A DNA stretch of 64,000 bases, from positions 158,331-222,330 of the forward strand of contig VZRG01001068.1 of NCBI GenBank assembly GCA_013397435.1, written 5' to 3'. Of the stretch, positions 1 to 12,267 are shown piece after piece. The notes below the pieces were generated by a model. That model worked only from the letters and a program-made list of their open reading frames with translations. It searched no databases and had not been told where the DNA came from. This stretch comes from Erythrocercus mccallii. Its lineage: Eukaryota; Chordata; Aves; Passeriformes; Dicruridae. The first letter of the stretch is position 1. The number at the start of each line of letters is the position of its first letter. The translations under genes were made by a program, and so were the position numbers.

Positions 1-2735
1 AATATATATATATATAATATTATATATAATATAGTTTTATAGTTTATAGTTTGGCTCTGGTGGCAATGGTAATCCAGCCACCTCACAGCAGTAGTAGCCC
101 CTCTTATTGTGGGCTATATGCCATGTCACCATGGAGGTCATCAGTAGCAGAAACCCTGCCTTTAGTGTATGAAACAGAAGAAGCAGAATGAAGGAAAATG
201 GGAGCCACTCAGTCACTACTTATGCCAGGAGAAGAAGAAAATGATAAGCTGAGTGAATGTATGTTATATAAGACTTTTTTTTCTCATTTGTGAAGCATAA
301 CTTAAAGTTGAAGGTGGAAGGTACTTTTTAATCCCGCTTTACTACTCAAGAAGCAGAAAATGTGATTTCAAGGTACAGCAATCCAGGCCTTCACAGAAAG
401 AAACTGTCAATTTTACTTCTCTTCCCAAATAGTCTGTCCTGCTGCTACAGAAACCATCCTTCTTTTTTCATTCTACACCCTGTAATAGGCAGCTCTGACC
501 TGTTGGAAAGCAAATCTTCAGTGCCCTAATATGAATATTATAATTCTGTCAGCCTAAATGTTTCTTTGAGGGTCATAATATCTTCTTTCACAAAAAATAC
601 TACAGTTCTCTTGTCTGTAGGATAGAAGACAACTAGATAGCCTTTGGATTTAAGAACTTTAGACTAAAATATTATTTTTGTACATATTTTACACCTTTTC
701 TGAGAGTTATATAAATCTCTAAAAATGCACACATAAACCCTTGTTAGGTGTAGAAAATGGCCAATAGTAACTCAGGGATTTAAAACAGCTGGGGTTTGCT
801 TAGCTATTCATCATCTTAATCTATATAATATCTGTAACTTCTTTGTAGTTTAATAACACTGATTTCTAATTGAAAGCAAATGTAAAGACAAAGTATCTGG
901 TTAGGGTATATAATAAAAACTTATACCCAAGTCAAGGTTTAGGAAGACACTAATTATTTACATTGTTATTGGGTGTCTGTAGAAATTGTGGGTGCTTTCA
1001 TGGTCAGGCTGAGATACTCTCCTTACTTTAGATCCCTGAATGTGACCTCCATGACCTGCTAATGCTACATCACTCAAAAATCACATCAGAAGTGAAGGAC
1101 ACTGATCATGTCTGACAGATGCCTCTTTTCCTTTGCTAGATCATCCTGTCCTTTGTGAACTGTGTATAGAATATTATTCTTTCCCAAGCATATCTCACAT
1201 TTCTTCCTTGTGGTATATCCTTATCCACTTGACATTTACACTGTTCTTTACCCACCTAAGACACTGTGGATAATCCTATAATGACAAAATTTCTTGCTGC
1301 ATTTGTGATAACATGAAGCAGAGGTGCTCACTTAGTGTAATATTCTTTGAAAAGATCATGCATATTCACACTTGCAACCATTTTTTATTATTAAAATATA
1401 TGTAAATCTCTATCATGCCATGTTACAAAAAATGTATATCCAATTCAGATGTATGGAAAGAAATGGTAAGAATATTTATCAACTCTGTTTATTCCGAAAA
1501 GGTGTTTTTTGGTTTTTTTTCTGATATGTGAGTCATAGCTCCAATTAATCCTGAATATGTAAAATGAAACACCATTGTTACAGGTTTTCCAAAATGTTTC
1601 CTTCTGCTTCAGCAGTTCTAACGTGGTTACATTGCAATGGGAGTGTTACCTCTACTTTAAGGCAAGAAGGGTACATGGCATTTATTCAACAGTGCACTCC
1701 CGCGGCAAGACTCAGGAAGTACATAGTGTATCACATTGAATACAATGTATTTTTCTCATTACATAAGAAAATACAAAAAAATTCTTATAGATCGATACAA
1801 TGATGTTTCCCAGTATGATCCTTCTTTAAAAACTATTTTTCAACCTATTTCTATTGCATACCTAGAAAAAAAATCCTCTTTCAAATATTTTGGTGATACA
1901 AGTCAGAGGTCCCAATAAAGGATATTATCTTGTTTTGTCCTATGTGGGCCCTTCTTTACTGAAATTTGAGTGTAAACTTGATACCTTCATTTCTTTCATC
2001 ACCATAAAATTTCCGTTTTTGACAAGAGATCTTAATATAGCTGAGATGTTATCACACTAAAGTCTCTGAACACATTTTGTGGTTACTCAGCCAATTAATT
2101 GTATGCAGAATTATAATTACAAGTTCTTATATTGTCAAAGCAAAGTCACATATATAGCAAGAACCAAAACTTCTATTAAGCTACCAGGTATGGTTGCAGA
2201 GAGTATAAATGAGCCAGAAAGTGAGTGTTGCTGGCCAGACATCCAAACTTCTAAAAGAACTGCCAGCCTCATCTACTTCTATTTAATTTATGCTAGAAAT
2301 TCTCACTGTTACTTGAATGGTTGTTTTTTTCAGTTATGTTTTTCCTACAGTTGATTTAATCTCCACACATGTTGCTGGAATCCCTCCACCACTCCTGTAC
2401 CTCTGATGATGACCCTCCACCTTCAGCTTGGAGTGGGACTTAGACAAGATGAACACTATTCCTGAGATCAGTTATTAAAGAAAACATAACACAGTATTCC
2501 CTCTATTTTGCAACAGGACATACTAGTCCTTATGGTCCCAGAACAAGAAAGGCATTCAGACTTTGCAAGGTGTCATTTCAAATGCAATTTCTTAGAGCTA
2601 ACATCATAAGGAAAAAGAGAACTCTTATCCTACAGCATTTCAGATCCCACAAACTGAGACAGAGAACTAAAAATTCTAGCTGGTCCTACATATATTAAAT
2701 TGCATTATAGAAGGCATTTAGTGAATACCAAACAC
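1..2735. other. 5' flanking DNA, no gene seen
   Basis: AT-rich non-coding sequence upstream of BRD10. It opens with a short AT-only stretch (about 1-40). Open frames here are under 100 codons, start and end without splice signals, and show no recognisable protein. I see no repeat family that I can name with confidence and no promoter-like GC island. Confidence 0.6.
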
Positions 2736-2741
2736 TGCGTC

Positions 2742-3229
2742 TGTTATGTTAACCCTTACCATATTTTGAAAGCACTGCAAGCATGAGGCCCCTTGGTGAT
2801 AAAGAAAAAGAACTAACCTAAACACCCCAGGACAACAAGGCTAAAAATGCAGATAAAGAGAAGAATATAGACTCCTAACCAGCATGAACTGAATACCCCC
2901 TTGGAGAATTGCCAAGGAGAACCAAAGCACACACAGGGAAGATAAAGATGAAGAGTTCATGAAGAAGACTCTATTTTCTTCATCCTTGGAAGACCACCAG
3001 AGACCACCACAATGGACTGAGCCCAGATGGGTGTGGAATTAATTACCATAGGAGGTGAGGATGGGCGGGGCTAGGGAATGAATATGTATGAGGCAGATTG
3101 TGCAATGCCATGCATATGTAAGACCTCAGGGAATAATAAGGGGAAACACTCTTAGCTGAGTATGTGTGCTTTTGGTGAAGCTATTCCCCACGCATCTCGA
3201 CATTGGTTAAAATACATACTGCTCTAACA
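2742..3229 (+). mobile_element. Solo-LTR-like element, avian ERV type (approximate 5' end)
   Basis: The right end reads like the 3' end of a retroviral LTR: a polyadenylation-like AATAAT near 3132, then a U5-like tail ending CTCTAACA at 3222-3229. A TGTTA start at 2742 would give inverted ends (TGTTA / TAACA). No clear target-site duplication was found, so the left boundary is uncertain. No gag, pol or env reading frame is attached, so this is a solo LTR or fragment. It lies 37 bp left of a second LTR in the same orientation. Confidence 0.45.
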
Positions 3230-3266
3230 ACTACCAGTAGTTGTGGAGTTCTTTCTGCCCTTGTTT

Positions 3267-3715
3267 TGATAGTACAGGGTTAAATGATTTTTGAAATTGT
3301 AACTGGAAAAAGTGCTGGTAGTTAGAACAAGTACAAAATAACAAAGCCTTGGGAACAGAACATCAGCCTTACTATAGCCAGATCCGGGTTATAATTAAGG
3401 GAGATTGTCTTAACCAAACCAAGTGTAACCTAAGACTGGGAAATGAATCAGAGCGGGGGAGGAGAGTAAATGTGATTTTGTGATAGTAACCAAGATAATT
3501 AGTAGTTAAGGGGAGATATTGATTGAGGTATTGATTGAGGTATTGATTGAGGTATTGATTTATGTATGTATAATGTAAGACTATAAAAATCACAAGTATC
3601 TGTACCTCAGTAGACACATGATTTGGGTGTTCTGTGGCCCCTGTGTCTCACGTGCTTAATAAAGCACCTGCATATAATTGCCTCTGTGTGATTATATGGT
3701 TTCTGAACGCTAACA
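3267..3715 (+). mobile_element. Solo LTR of an avian endogenous retrovirus
   Basis: The element starts TGATAGTA and ends GCTAACA, is 449 bp long, and is flanked by the direct repeat GTTT (3263-3266 and 3716-3719), as expected for a 4-bp target duplication. Inside, in LTR order, are a TATA-like ACTATAAAAA near 3581 and an AATAAA polyadenylation signal near 3658, followed by a U5-like tail. A 12-bp tandem repeat sits in the U3 part. No internal viral genes are present. The family cannot be named without a library search. The boundaries are well supported, but a 4-bp repeat can occur by chance. Confidence 0.65.
3518..3560 (+). repeat. 12-bp tandem repeat in LTR
   Basis: The unit ATTGATTGAGGT occurs 3.6 times without mismatch (3518-3529, 3530-3541, 3542-3553, then 7 bases). 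It lies in the putative U3 region of the solo LTR, where enhancer-like repeats are common. Confidence 0.9.
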
Positions 3716-3719
3716 GTTT

Positions 3720-4680
3720 CACCATAGCAGTGCCGCTTCAAATAGGTCTGTAACGAGGATGTATCACAAAGTCTGTGGAAGGGCTATCCCATTGTGGTCA
3801 TTCAAGCTATAAGAGGATTTCCTTAAAAGAGAACAACTTCATTCATCATTTCTACTGTCAGAGAGGATGTTTGCATAAGAACTTCTGGCTGCAGTTTTAG
3901 ATAGAGGCAAGGTCATAGAGATGCCAGTACAGTGTGGGAGCTGCCCACAGCTGCTCTAACAGCGTGCTGCCTGGATTAATCCTGTGGCCATGGGATATGC
4001 ACAGCACAAGGCAGACCTGAAGGCTATCCTGTATGTGGCTATACTTGGGTTAACTATTGCATGGATCACTACAGTCTCAATGCACAATGATCCTTCCAAG
4101 CAGTTTCACCTTCCTCCAGTATGGAGGCATTTATTCCGATTAAGAGAATTCCATAGAGAGCAAAGTCTCTGGAGTGATCTCTGAAGAACAAGAATGCCCG
4201 TACAGAAGTAGAGAGTTTTTATTCCTGCTCTCTTACATTCTTTCTCTCCCCCGTCCCCTCAGCAGGGTGCCTTCAGCTTTTCATATTGTTAGGAATCTGA
4301 AGAGAATAAAAACCAAAACCACACACAGAGGTGTATTCTCCAGGTGCTTTGCAGTGCTATGGAGGCAATTACAACTGTCTGGTGACCGGGCAATGTCCCT
4401 TAGGGTATCGTACAGGGCTGAGCAAGATCGGAGGGAACGTAAGGGGAAACGTGAAAGGACTACAAGTGTACCTCAGGCCAGGACAGCGTCGTTAGTAGCA
4501 GCCTCCCCTCACAAGGCACTAACTCCTAAGGCAAGTCGGGCAGAACCGAGTGTAGAACTGAGTGCTTTTGTGAGCTGCTGCCTCGCTTCGGCTGCTGAAC
4601 ACTTGTGGTGGAACACCTCTGACATGAGACGACAGACCCGTTACGTGGCCGAAATCTCTCAGCCACAGCAGCACAGTAGC
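3720..4680. other. Proximal 5' flank of BRD10
   Basis: A transition zone from AT-rich flank to CpG island. The open frame 4174-4842 has biased composition and no recognisable domain, and I treat it as chance. GC content rises from about 4.35 kb. No other promoter element is obvious. Confidence 0.5.
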
Positions 4681-4842
4681 ATAGGCCGTGTCTGGCCAAC
4701 CGCGCCGCGGGAAGGCGACAAGAGCACCCCCGCCCTCCCGCGAGGGGCTCGTTTCCCCGCCCCCGCGGCGAGACCCCGCCCCGCGCGCACCGGAGGCCGC
4801 CCCTGCATCGCCCCCACCGTCTCCGAGCTGGACGCCCCCTGA

Positions 4843-4850
4843 TGACGTCA
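4843..4850 (+). promoter_or_regulatory. Perfect CRE (ATF/CREB site)
   Basis: The palindrome TGACGTCA lies within the CpG island, about 430 bp upstream of the chosen start codon. CREB/ATF proteins are known to bind this octamer near start sites in CpG promoters. Use in vivo is inferred. Confidence 0.7.
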
Positions 4851-4879
4851 CACGATCCCGGCGCCCGACGCCACTGCGG

Positions 4880-4889
4880 GCGCATGCGC
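4880..4889 (+). promoter_or_regulatory. NRF1 palindrome
   Basis: GCGCATGCGC is a full match to the NRF1 recognition palindrome, 30 bp downstream of the CRE. NRF1 sites are enriched close to transcription starts of TATA-less CpG-island genes, so initiation close to 4.85-4.95 kb is plausible. Confidence 0.7.
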
Positions 4890-5271
4890 GGTGGGGTGGG
4901 AGGCTCAGAGGTCGGGGGGGGCCGCGACCCCTTCCTCCTCTTCGCTCGCGCTGCCGCGCGCGCCGCCCGTTACCCGACGGACGCCGCGCGGGGCCGGCAC
5001 GCGCCGCCTGCCCGTCGGGAGCGCGCGCGCGGCGCGGAGGGAGGTCCCGGCCGGCCCGGCGGGAAGGGCGCACGCGGGGGGCGGGATGCGCCGGTGCCGC
5101 CGGCGGCCGTGCGGGAAGGAGGGGGCGGGCCCTGAGAGCGAGGGCGCGGTCCCCGGGCGGGCGGGGCCGCGCGCCAGCCCAGTGGATGCCTCCCTCTCGG
5201 CATCCGCGTCCCGCCCCCCGGCCCGGCGGGGCGGTGAGCGGTGTCTGTGTGTGCAGGTGAGCTCGGTGCGG

Positions 5272-5822
5272 ATGCGGCGGCCGGGCGAGGCGCAGCGCCG
5301 CAGTCCCCGGCAGATGCCGGAGAACGGGCCCCGCGTGGAAGACATGGAGTCAGCTGAAGACCTCTCGGCGGATCGGCCCTCGGCCCTTCGGAGTGGGATG
5401 GAAGAGCCTGAGAAGGAGGCAGATGATGAGGGAGGGAAGACTGCCTGGCAGCAGAGCCTGAACCCCGAGCTGCAGCAGGGGTACCGCATTCTGCGCGAGT
5501 TCCTGCTGGAGAAGTACCGGCCTCTGACGGCGCCGTTCCTCAAGCCCCTCGCGGATCAGGCATCTTTCGGGGAAGAAGACGCTGGCTCCCTCTTGGGCCG
5601 TAAGAGCAGCCAGTCCTTTCAGCAGTTGCCAGCTGGAATATGGCTATTGAAAATGGAAGAGAAATTTTCTAATGGGCAGTACACAGGGATAGCAGATTTC
5701 GTGTGTGACTTCCGGCTCATGCTGGAGACTTGCTATCGGTTGCACGGTGTGGATCACTGGCTCTCCAAACAGGCCCAGAAGCTGGAGATGATGCTGGAAC
5801 AGAAGTTGGCGCTGCTATCCCG
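5272..5822 (+). CDS. BRD10: BRD10 (KIAA2026) coding exon 1: N-terminus and bromodomain-like domain
   Basis: Encodes residues 1-183 plus two bases of codon 184. After an acidic, low-complexity leader (1-60) comes a bromodomain-like fold at about 67-180: an alpha-Z helix (QQGYRILREFLLEKYRPL), a ZA loop containing PF (AAs near 87-90), an LLKMEEKF stretch where typical bromodomains have the PMDL region, then QYTGIADFVCDFRLMLETCY and a C-terminal helix (SKQAQKLEMMLEQKL). The position of the conserved acetyl-lysine-binding Asn appears to be His158. Start choice: ATG at 5272 has a G at -3 and gives a total length close to the human protein. The frame stays open upstream to an ATG at 4891, which cannot be excluded. 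The donor is CG|GTAGGT, phase 2. Bromodomain proteins bind acetylated histones; with the altered pocket, ligand binding is uncertain. Confidence 0.88.
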
Positions 5823-8136
5823 GTAGGTGTAGAAAGCTATAGGGGCCGTACCGCGTGTTCTTTACATAAAGTAGATCAGGAGGTTGTGTTTCTTTACGTA
5901 AAAATTCCCTTAAAAGAAAACAAGCATCAAACAAAACCCCGCAACTGAAAGAACATTGGAACACTCAATACTTTCATGAAGATTAACGTTTCCTCCTGGG
6001 AACTATTCAAATCTTAATTCAAAACACTTTGGAAATTTCAAACCTCAAAATGCCAAATAGAGCACAGCATTTCCTGGCTAAGATTTTCCTCCTGAAAGAA
6101 GCCTTTTGTGAACATGGAGGGACACTTGTTTACACAAGATGTCAAATGCTTCTTTCTTTTATTTTATTCTGTCGTGAAACTGCCTAAACTATGTATGAAT
6201 ATTGGCTCTTAGAAATTGTTATTTTTGCAATCTGTGAAATTTTTACCGCCCTAAAAGTACGTAGGAATAAAATAATAAGCCGAAGTTACCTGCTCTGAAA
6301 TGGTGTATTTTTTGATAATCATAAAATGAGAGACAATGCTTGCCATACTATAGTCTCTAGTGGCAAAATGGAAATCGCGGTAAGTTGAAATGTAAGTCCC
6401 TGGCAGGAACTTTCTTATCAGCTGAAGCAGCTGAAACGTAGAAGGCCTTCGAGCTGTATAGTAGAAAGCCAAGATTAAATCACGCTGAAGTACAGGCTTT
6501 CTCATGGGCTTGTCATAGGCATAGTTCAGTCATTATCAGAAAACCATGGTGGCTTCTTACAGTGAAAAGCCCACCGGTCTTCTGAATGACATAGTATTCT
6601 GCATGTAAAAAGCAAGAAGTGTTTTTGCTGAAGGATGAAGGTGAGGAAGGAACAGCGTTGGGAAATACGTAAAGCTGTATGTGTCCATCAGCTTTAAATT
6701 TGCTGGTGACACACAGCGTGAACTGCAAGTTGGTAAGAATGTTGCTCATGTAGGGAAAACTCTTCAGGAGAGTGATGCAGAAGTCACCTGAAAGCAGAGT
6801 GAATGCATTCAGTACTGCTGTAGCAACAGTATATTTGAAACTGTTTCTGTGTCACAACAGTTTTGGGACAATCGGGTGGGAGAAGGAAAGGAGCTGCACG
6901 TGGTGGGGTGTGAATGTTCCTAGTTTGCTTGAGTAAAACCTGATTTAAAAAAACAAACCAAAATTCCTGGCTTTATAGAGTTACTGCTGGCAGATAAATA
7001 ACCAAATGCAACTTGGAAGATTTTGTGTTTTCAAATAGCAATACAAGTATTTACTAAAAAATAAATTCAGTTGCTCTTGTCATTCAATGCACAGTCTTTG
7101 TCAGATAAATATTAGGAAATACTGAACTGTCTAAAGCTCATTCTGCCTCAGTATATAGTGAATTTGTCTTGTATTAACTCTTCAGAGATTTGAAAAGATT
7201 TTTTCATTATGTCTGTGTGCACTAGCTTAGTAGAATTTTCTAGGAACTGTAAGTCTAAAGGATTATGGAACCTAGAAGTCTCAAAGTTCTTTTGGAATTC
7301 TTAATTAGACAAATTTGTTTGAAGTGTTTAACATAATGTAATTTGTAAAATGAATTTGAAGAACTACTTCTTGGAACAATGGTTCTTACATCATTATAGA
7401 GCAGTGTTTACATCAATGATCCCCTTCAAGTGATTCAAGGAAATCAATCAGTATTGGTTGTATAATTCCTGGATACTACAAGCCACAGAAAATTACCTTA
7501 GAATGGAGGTTCCTTTTGAATGGATGTTGGATTTTTCTCCTCTATACCTCAAATATTTCACAGGTTGTGAAAAACTCATAGTAGTTTTAATAGAATGTTT
7601 TGAAACAATGTAAGAAGAAATGTAACTTTGCAGACAAATTTGTAGGGTTTTGTCTTTCAGTTTTTGTAGTTTTAAATAGGGTGAAACTGGTGTTTAACAT
7701 ATGCTTCCCCAGCCTAAACCAATTAATACACCTTTCTGCTCACTACCCAGCCCCCTATTTTTAGTTATCTGCTAAAAAGGATACTTTTTTATTTTAGGTC
7801 TTGTGGAAGATTTTTCTTTCCAAATACCTAAGATTATGGATTATAATTATATCTTAATGGATTAAGACAGAGAATTCCATCTCCGAATAATATTTGGTAA
7901 CTCGTGGTAAAGATACAGGTTTTAACTGATGTGAAAACATAAGTCGTATTAGTGTGTTGGGTTTAAGTTTAGAATTTCATAAAGGAATTTTCAAAGTGGA
8001 AAAAAATGGCAGGTGAAAAAATATCTGGGTTTTTTTCCTGAGTAAACATGCTCAATCCATGCTTGGTAGGCTAGGCATTGAGGTGCCATTGGTATGGAAG
8101 TTTGTAGTTGTGAATTGGCTTGCTTTTTTCTTCTAG
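5823..8136 (+). other. BRD10 intron 1
   Basis: A 2.3-kb AT-rich intron with a GTAGGT donor and a pyrimidine-tract TTCTAG acceptor. I see no repeat family I can name and no alternative exon with convincing signals. Confidence 0.7.
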
Positions 8137-8337
8137 GCATTTGAGAGAGAAAACATCATTAGCTGTAACATCTAGAGGATGCTGTGGACAGGAGGATGAG
8201 AAATCAACAGCATGCATTTCTACAAGACGTCGTTCCACACCTCGCAATTTAGTAGGTTTGTCAACAGGCATGTTTGAGTCTGTGATGGTTCAGGTTCTAA
8301 GACAAGAGGAGCAACTGAGAGCAAAAGAGGAAAAGAG
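8137..8337 (+). CDS. BRD10: BRD10 coding exon 2: linker
   Basis: 201 bp encoding residues 184-250 plus two bases of codon 251. It joins exon 1 as CG+G (Arg184) and exon 3 as AG+G (Arg251), so both borders are phase 2. The acceptor is TTTTTTCTTCTAG and the donor is AG|GTAATA. The product is a polar linker rich in Arg, Ser and Thr (TRRRSTPRNL) that becomes helical and charged at its end (VLRQEEQLRAKEEKR), which continues into the Lys/Glu-rich helix at the start of exon 3. No domain of its own is recognised. Its membership rests on frame continuity and splice signals. Confidence 0.88.
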
Positions 8338-11300
8338 GTAATAAGAAAAACTGTTTTGTTTTAGTTTTAAATAGTGGTGTCTACCTAGTTTTCTAAAGAG
8401 GCTAGCTCCTTATGGCTTTTTTAGGTAAATAAATGTTATGGCTCTCTTGTGTTTTTAAGTTCATGACTGCAATAGAGTGCATCCACAAAGCAAAAAAGTA
8501 GTACCAGTTTCTTGAAAATCTGAAGTAATTTAAGTTTTGAATTAAATTACAGCTGCTTTTATTTTAGTGTAGCAAAACTTCTAATATTAACTAAAAGTAA
8601 TCCACAGTAATTTCCTGATAGTGCATTTTGGTTTATCATATATATCCTTGGACTGTTTTTCATGCAATAATTAGATTGAAAACTACCAGAATGCTTAACT
8701 ACAGTCTAATACCATGATCTTGTCACTGCTTCTCTCACTGATAGCCAGAAGCAAATTATCTCTGCCAGTGCCTCTGCTGTTACCTCACTGATGTGGCATT
8801 TCGGATTGTCAGTTAGGTAACAATTTTAGATTGTACATGTAAGTAATTCTGAGATTTTATGGTCTTATTAAATTTAAGAGCTATATAATTCCAGGCAGTG
8901 TTTAATGTTAATATATTTCACTTGGAGGAAAATTAAGCTTTTAAGTTTGTTTACTTTAACAGTTATTTGAGTGACTGTGTCTAAACATGGTGCACAGTGG
9001 TAAGATAATATTTGCTTCAGGAAGCAAAATTTTTCTAGCTTTTTTCAAAGTTTACAGCTTTGTAGACTTCTTCCTATACGTAACCAGTTCACTTTTAATT
9101 TTGCAGGTAATCTTCATTTTCAGCAGACTTGAAGCTATATGGCTGACTTAACTGTTAGTACATTTTTTCTACAGAAGTTTTGTCTTTCTTCTAATCCACT
9201 AATCTTCTAATCACACGTTGCCAAAAACAAAAAAGCAATGATCACTCGGGATATTGTTTCTTTGATAAAATTCTCTTGATTTTTGCTGAACTCTTTGATC
9301 TAGAACTCAGAACTTGATAACATTATGAGAAAGGACATTTTGATTGGATTTTAATTCATTGGTAGAATCTGTAGAAGAGTTTACCAAACAAGATAAAAAT
9401 TACATTTTCATACACCTGTTTAAATACATTGCTGCGAATCTGTAGTAATTAACTGTTAAATCCATGTATCTGGATATACTCAAAAGTTCCACATCCTGGG
9501 CAAAAGATGGTTGATTCTACAAAGTGTTCCACAAGAACAGGAAAAGACCACAACTAGCTTGCCTCTTTACACCCTAAAATTTTGAACTGTACCACTTATT
9601 AAGAAGCAGTAGAAATCTGTCAGTAGATAGCTGGTTTAATATTTCTTTGACTCTGTTGACCTCTCCAAGTAATGATGCTTCAGATATCTACTCTCAGTTT
9701 TATTTCTTAATCGCACCATATTTTCAAAGTAATTTGGACCTCTCTGTACCTATTGTTTCCCAGCTCACCAAAAATTTTCCAAAAGTACCTTTTCTGGGCA
9801 CTTTTATGAAAAGGGCTTGGAAATTGGAAGGCCTATAAAGTTAGTTGCACATTTCTAGTGAAGAACACATTTTACATAAATTTTCGAAGTGTTGCATATA
9901 TAAATACATACTTTCAACATTATTTTTATTTGAAAAGGTATTGCAACTTTCTAAACTTACATTGGCTTATTGCTGAAGTATATATTATGTTATTAAGAAG
10001 AGAAAACAGTTATTCTGCTATGTTTTTTAGTTTTCTTTAGAAATCTAATGCACTAAGGTTGGCACAGAAGAGATACTTTCTAAACAATATGGAAGATTGC
10101 AGCTTTGGATACTTTAGTTGAAGTACTGGCAGTGCTGGCAAATCAGTTGTGTTTGGATAGGCAGCATCTACTCTTCACCCAACTTTAAGATGAGTTATCA
10201 GGATCACAAAAAAAGGGCTGTTTCTGGCTATCTAGTGGGTGACTCAATGTGCTTGTGGTTTTAATTTATGCATGTAGCCATAAATTATCTTAGTTTAGAA
10301 TGTCTAAGAGTTGCATGCTTTCAGTGCCAGAAAAGCAAGACTGAAAATGCAAGGGCCTTTCTATAAAACAGCCTTATATCTAAAGAAATTGCATGTTGAA
10401 GTCCAAGTTTATATATAATTCTTCGCTTTAGAGATTTAGATACTATCATAATACATAGGCATCTTATGCTGAGACTTAAATAAAACTAAAGTTAAATTTA
10501 AAATAGTCAAGCATAAATAATCATGTCTATTGTATAGAAATAAAAATGAAATATAAATTAAATTAGTAGATTAAATCCTTAAAATACTTTTTGATTAAGT
10601 CTCTCCCACAAAATCCTTGAAATGGATTTTGCAAGCCTTTTTTCTACTGCGTATTTTGAAAAAACATTCTGAAGTGAGATTTTTATCTTCTCTTCTCTCA
10701 TTAACTTCAGGGAAATCCTACTCCAAATCTTTTAGTTGCTTTTGTTATGTAGGTATCCTTTGTTGAGTGTTTTCTTTTTGTTGAAACTGATCATGCAAAA
10801 AATGAATAAATTACACTTTGCTTTATTTAATGTTTTATAACTTTTCCAGAGTGACACATTCATAATGGTAGACTCAACATGTAAAAACTGACAAGATATC
10901 CTTGCAAAGCTGATTTCACTGTTTTGCAACTAATGGTTTTTGTACAGCGGCAAAAGCACTTCCCTCCACCAAAGTACATCTGATTTACTTTTGTCAATGT
11001 TGTTTGTAAGCATTCCTTTTGTTCAATTGTTGTAATTATCAGAATATTGACTATCTTCTTCAAATTATTAATTACATTTCTGTGAGTTTCTACTCAGCTG
11101 CTTGGTTACTTGCTAAGTAGTAACAAATCAATTAATTTACATATTAGTTAACAATAAATAGTTGTGGAATTATTTTATAATTGGAAGTGATTCACTCGTG
11201 AGTTAGATACTGAAATATAAAGATAGATTTCTACTGAAAGTTTTAAAAACACCAATGAATGGCACATGATTAACTGGCTGGTTTCAGTGGAAATTGTCTG

Positions 11301-12267
11301 TATGGCTTTGGTGTGTTGAAAATTATGTAGGCAGTTCTGTGTCTTTCATCTCTGAAAACACGATCCTGGGATAAGTTTCAGACATCCATTAAAACGTTTA
11401 AAGAATTGAATTCTGGTTGCAAGTTAGTAATTTAACTAAGGAAGTTGTGGAATAAGGTATGCTTATATAGTTAACTCTGCTTTTAATGAGGGTGTTATGA
11501 ACATGGAATTAACTGGATCCAATGGAAAAATATAGAGTATGTAATAATATGATTTAAGATATTTGAGATACAAAAGTAAGGTTATATGGGCAGCTCCAAA
11601 TTTAGTATCTTCTGACTACTAAATCTTCACTTAATTTAGAATAATATGTAATTTTGGTAATCTATATGTAACTTTCTATTTAATTTTTTAAAGGTTTGTA
11701 GAAACAAGTTATTATGAATTAAAACAGTTCTCTGTGTCTTGTCATTACGAGTTCCAGTGTCTGACCTTTTACCTGTGAATCAACACCTAAGTAAGTTAGA
11801 CATGGTAATGGGAGAACAAAATAAAATCTAGTTTTTCTCTCCTCTCCCCACTAAGAGATCTCCTGTTGCAAATGAGAAGGAACTTGCTTGTGACATATGT
11901 CTGCTTCCTTAAATAATGGAGGAAATTATAAGAAGAGGGGGGAGTTATGTCTGGACTCTGTTTTAGGTGTTATCTCTACTTGGGTATTATATTTGCTGAG
12001 TTTTAAGGTCAGATGCCACTCAAGAGCTGCAAAGCAACTGTTGCAGATGTGTTCTAGAAATATGGCCATGGTTAATCTAAGAAGTCAACTTCACCTTAGA
12101 ATAGTTTTGTTATTACTGTAAGTTCAATACATGTATGCAAACATACTCCTGGTAAATGTAAATAAAAGTATGAAACAACAGGGTTTTTTACAGTTGCTGG
12201 CATTATGAAAGCCAAATATGTATGTCCAGAGAATTTCTCAGGATATTTGTGCCACTAAAATATCAAA

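Larger units (their letters stand above)
4690..5400 (+). promoter_or_regulatory. BRD10: CpG-island promoter and 5' UTR region of BRD10
   Basis: A single very GC- and CpG-rich island in an otherwise AT-rich window, running into coding exon 1. It has no TATA box. It contains a perfect CRE and an NRF1 palindrome, typical of housekeeping TATA-less promoters with several start sites. The transcription start cannot be fixed from sequence. A sequence resembling a 3' splice site (TGTGTGTGCAG) ends at 5256, 15 bases before the chosen ATG, so a separate non-coding first exon is possible. Confidence 0.8.

Noticed and set aside
3984..4184. 66-codon frame with a hydrophobic stretch resembling a membrane segment
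   Set aside because: No gene context or conserved motif; it lies in the 5' flank of BRD10 and is short enough to be chance.
4174..5543. Several long open frames on both strands around the CpG island
   Set aside because: GC-rich composition removes stop codons. Only the BRD10 frame has a domain and fits downstream exons.
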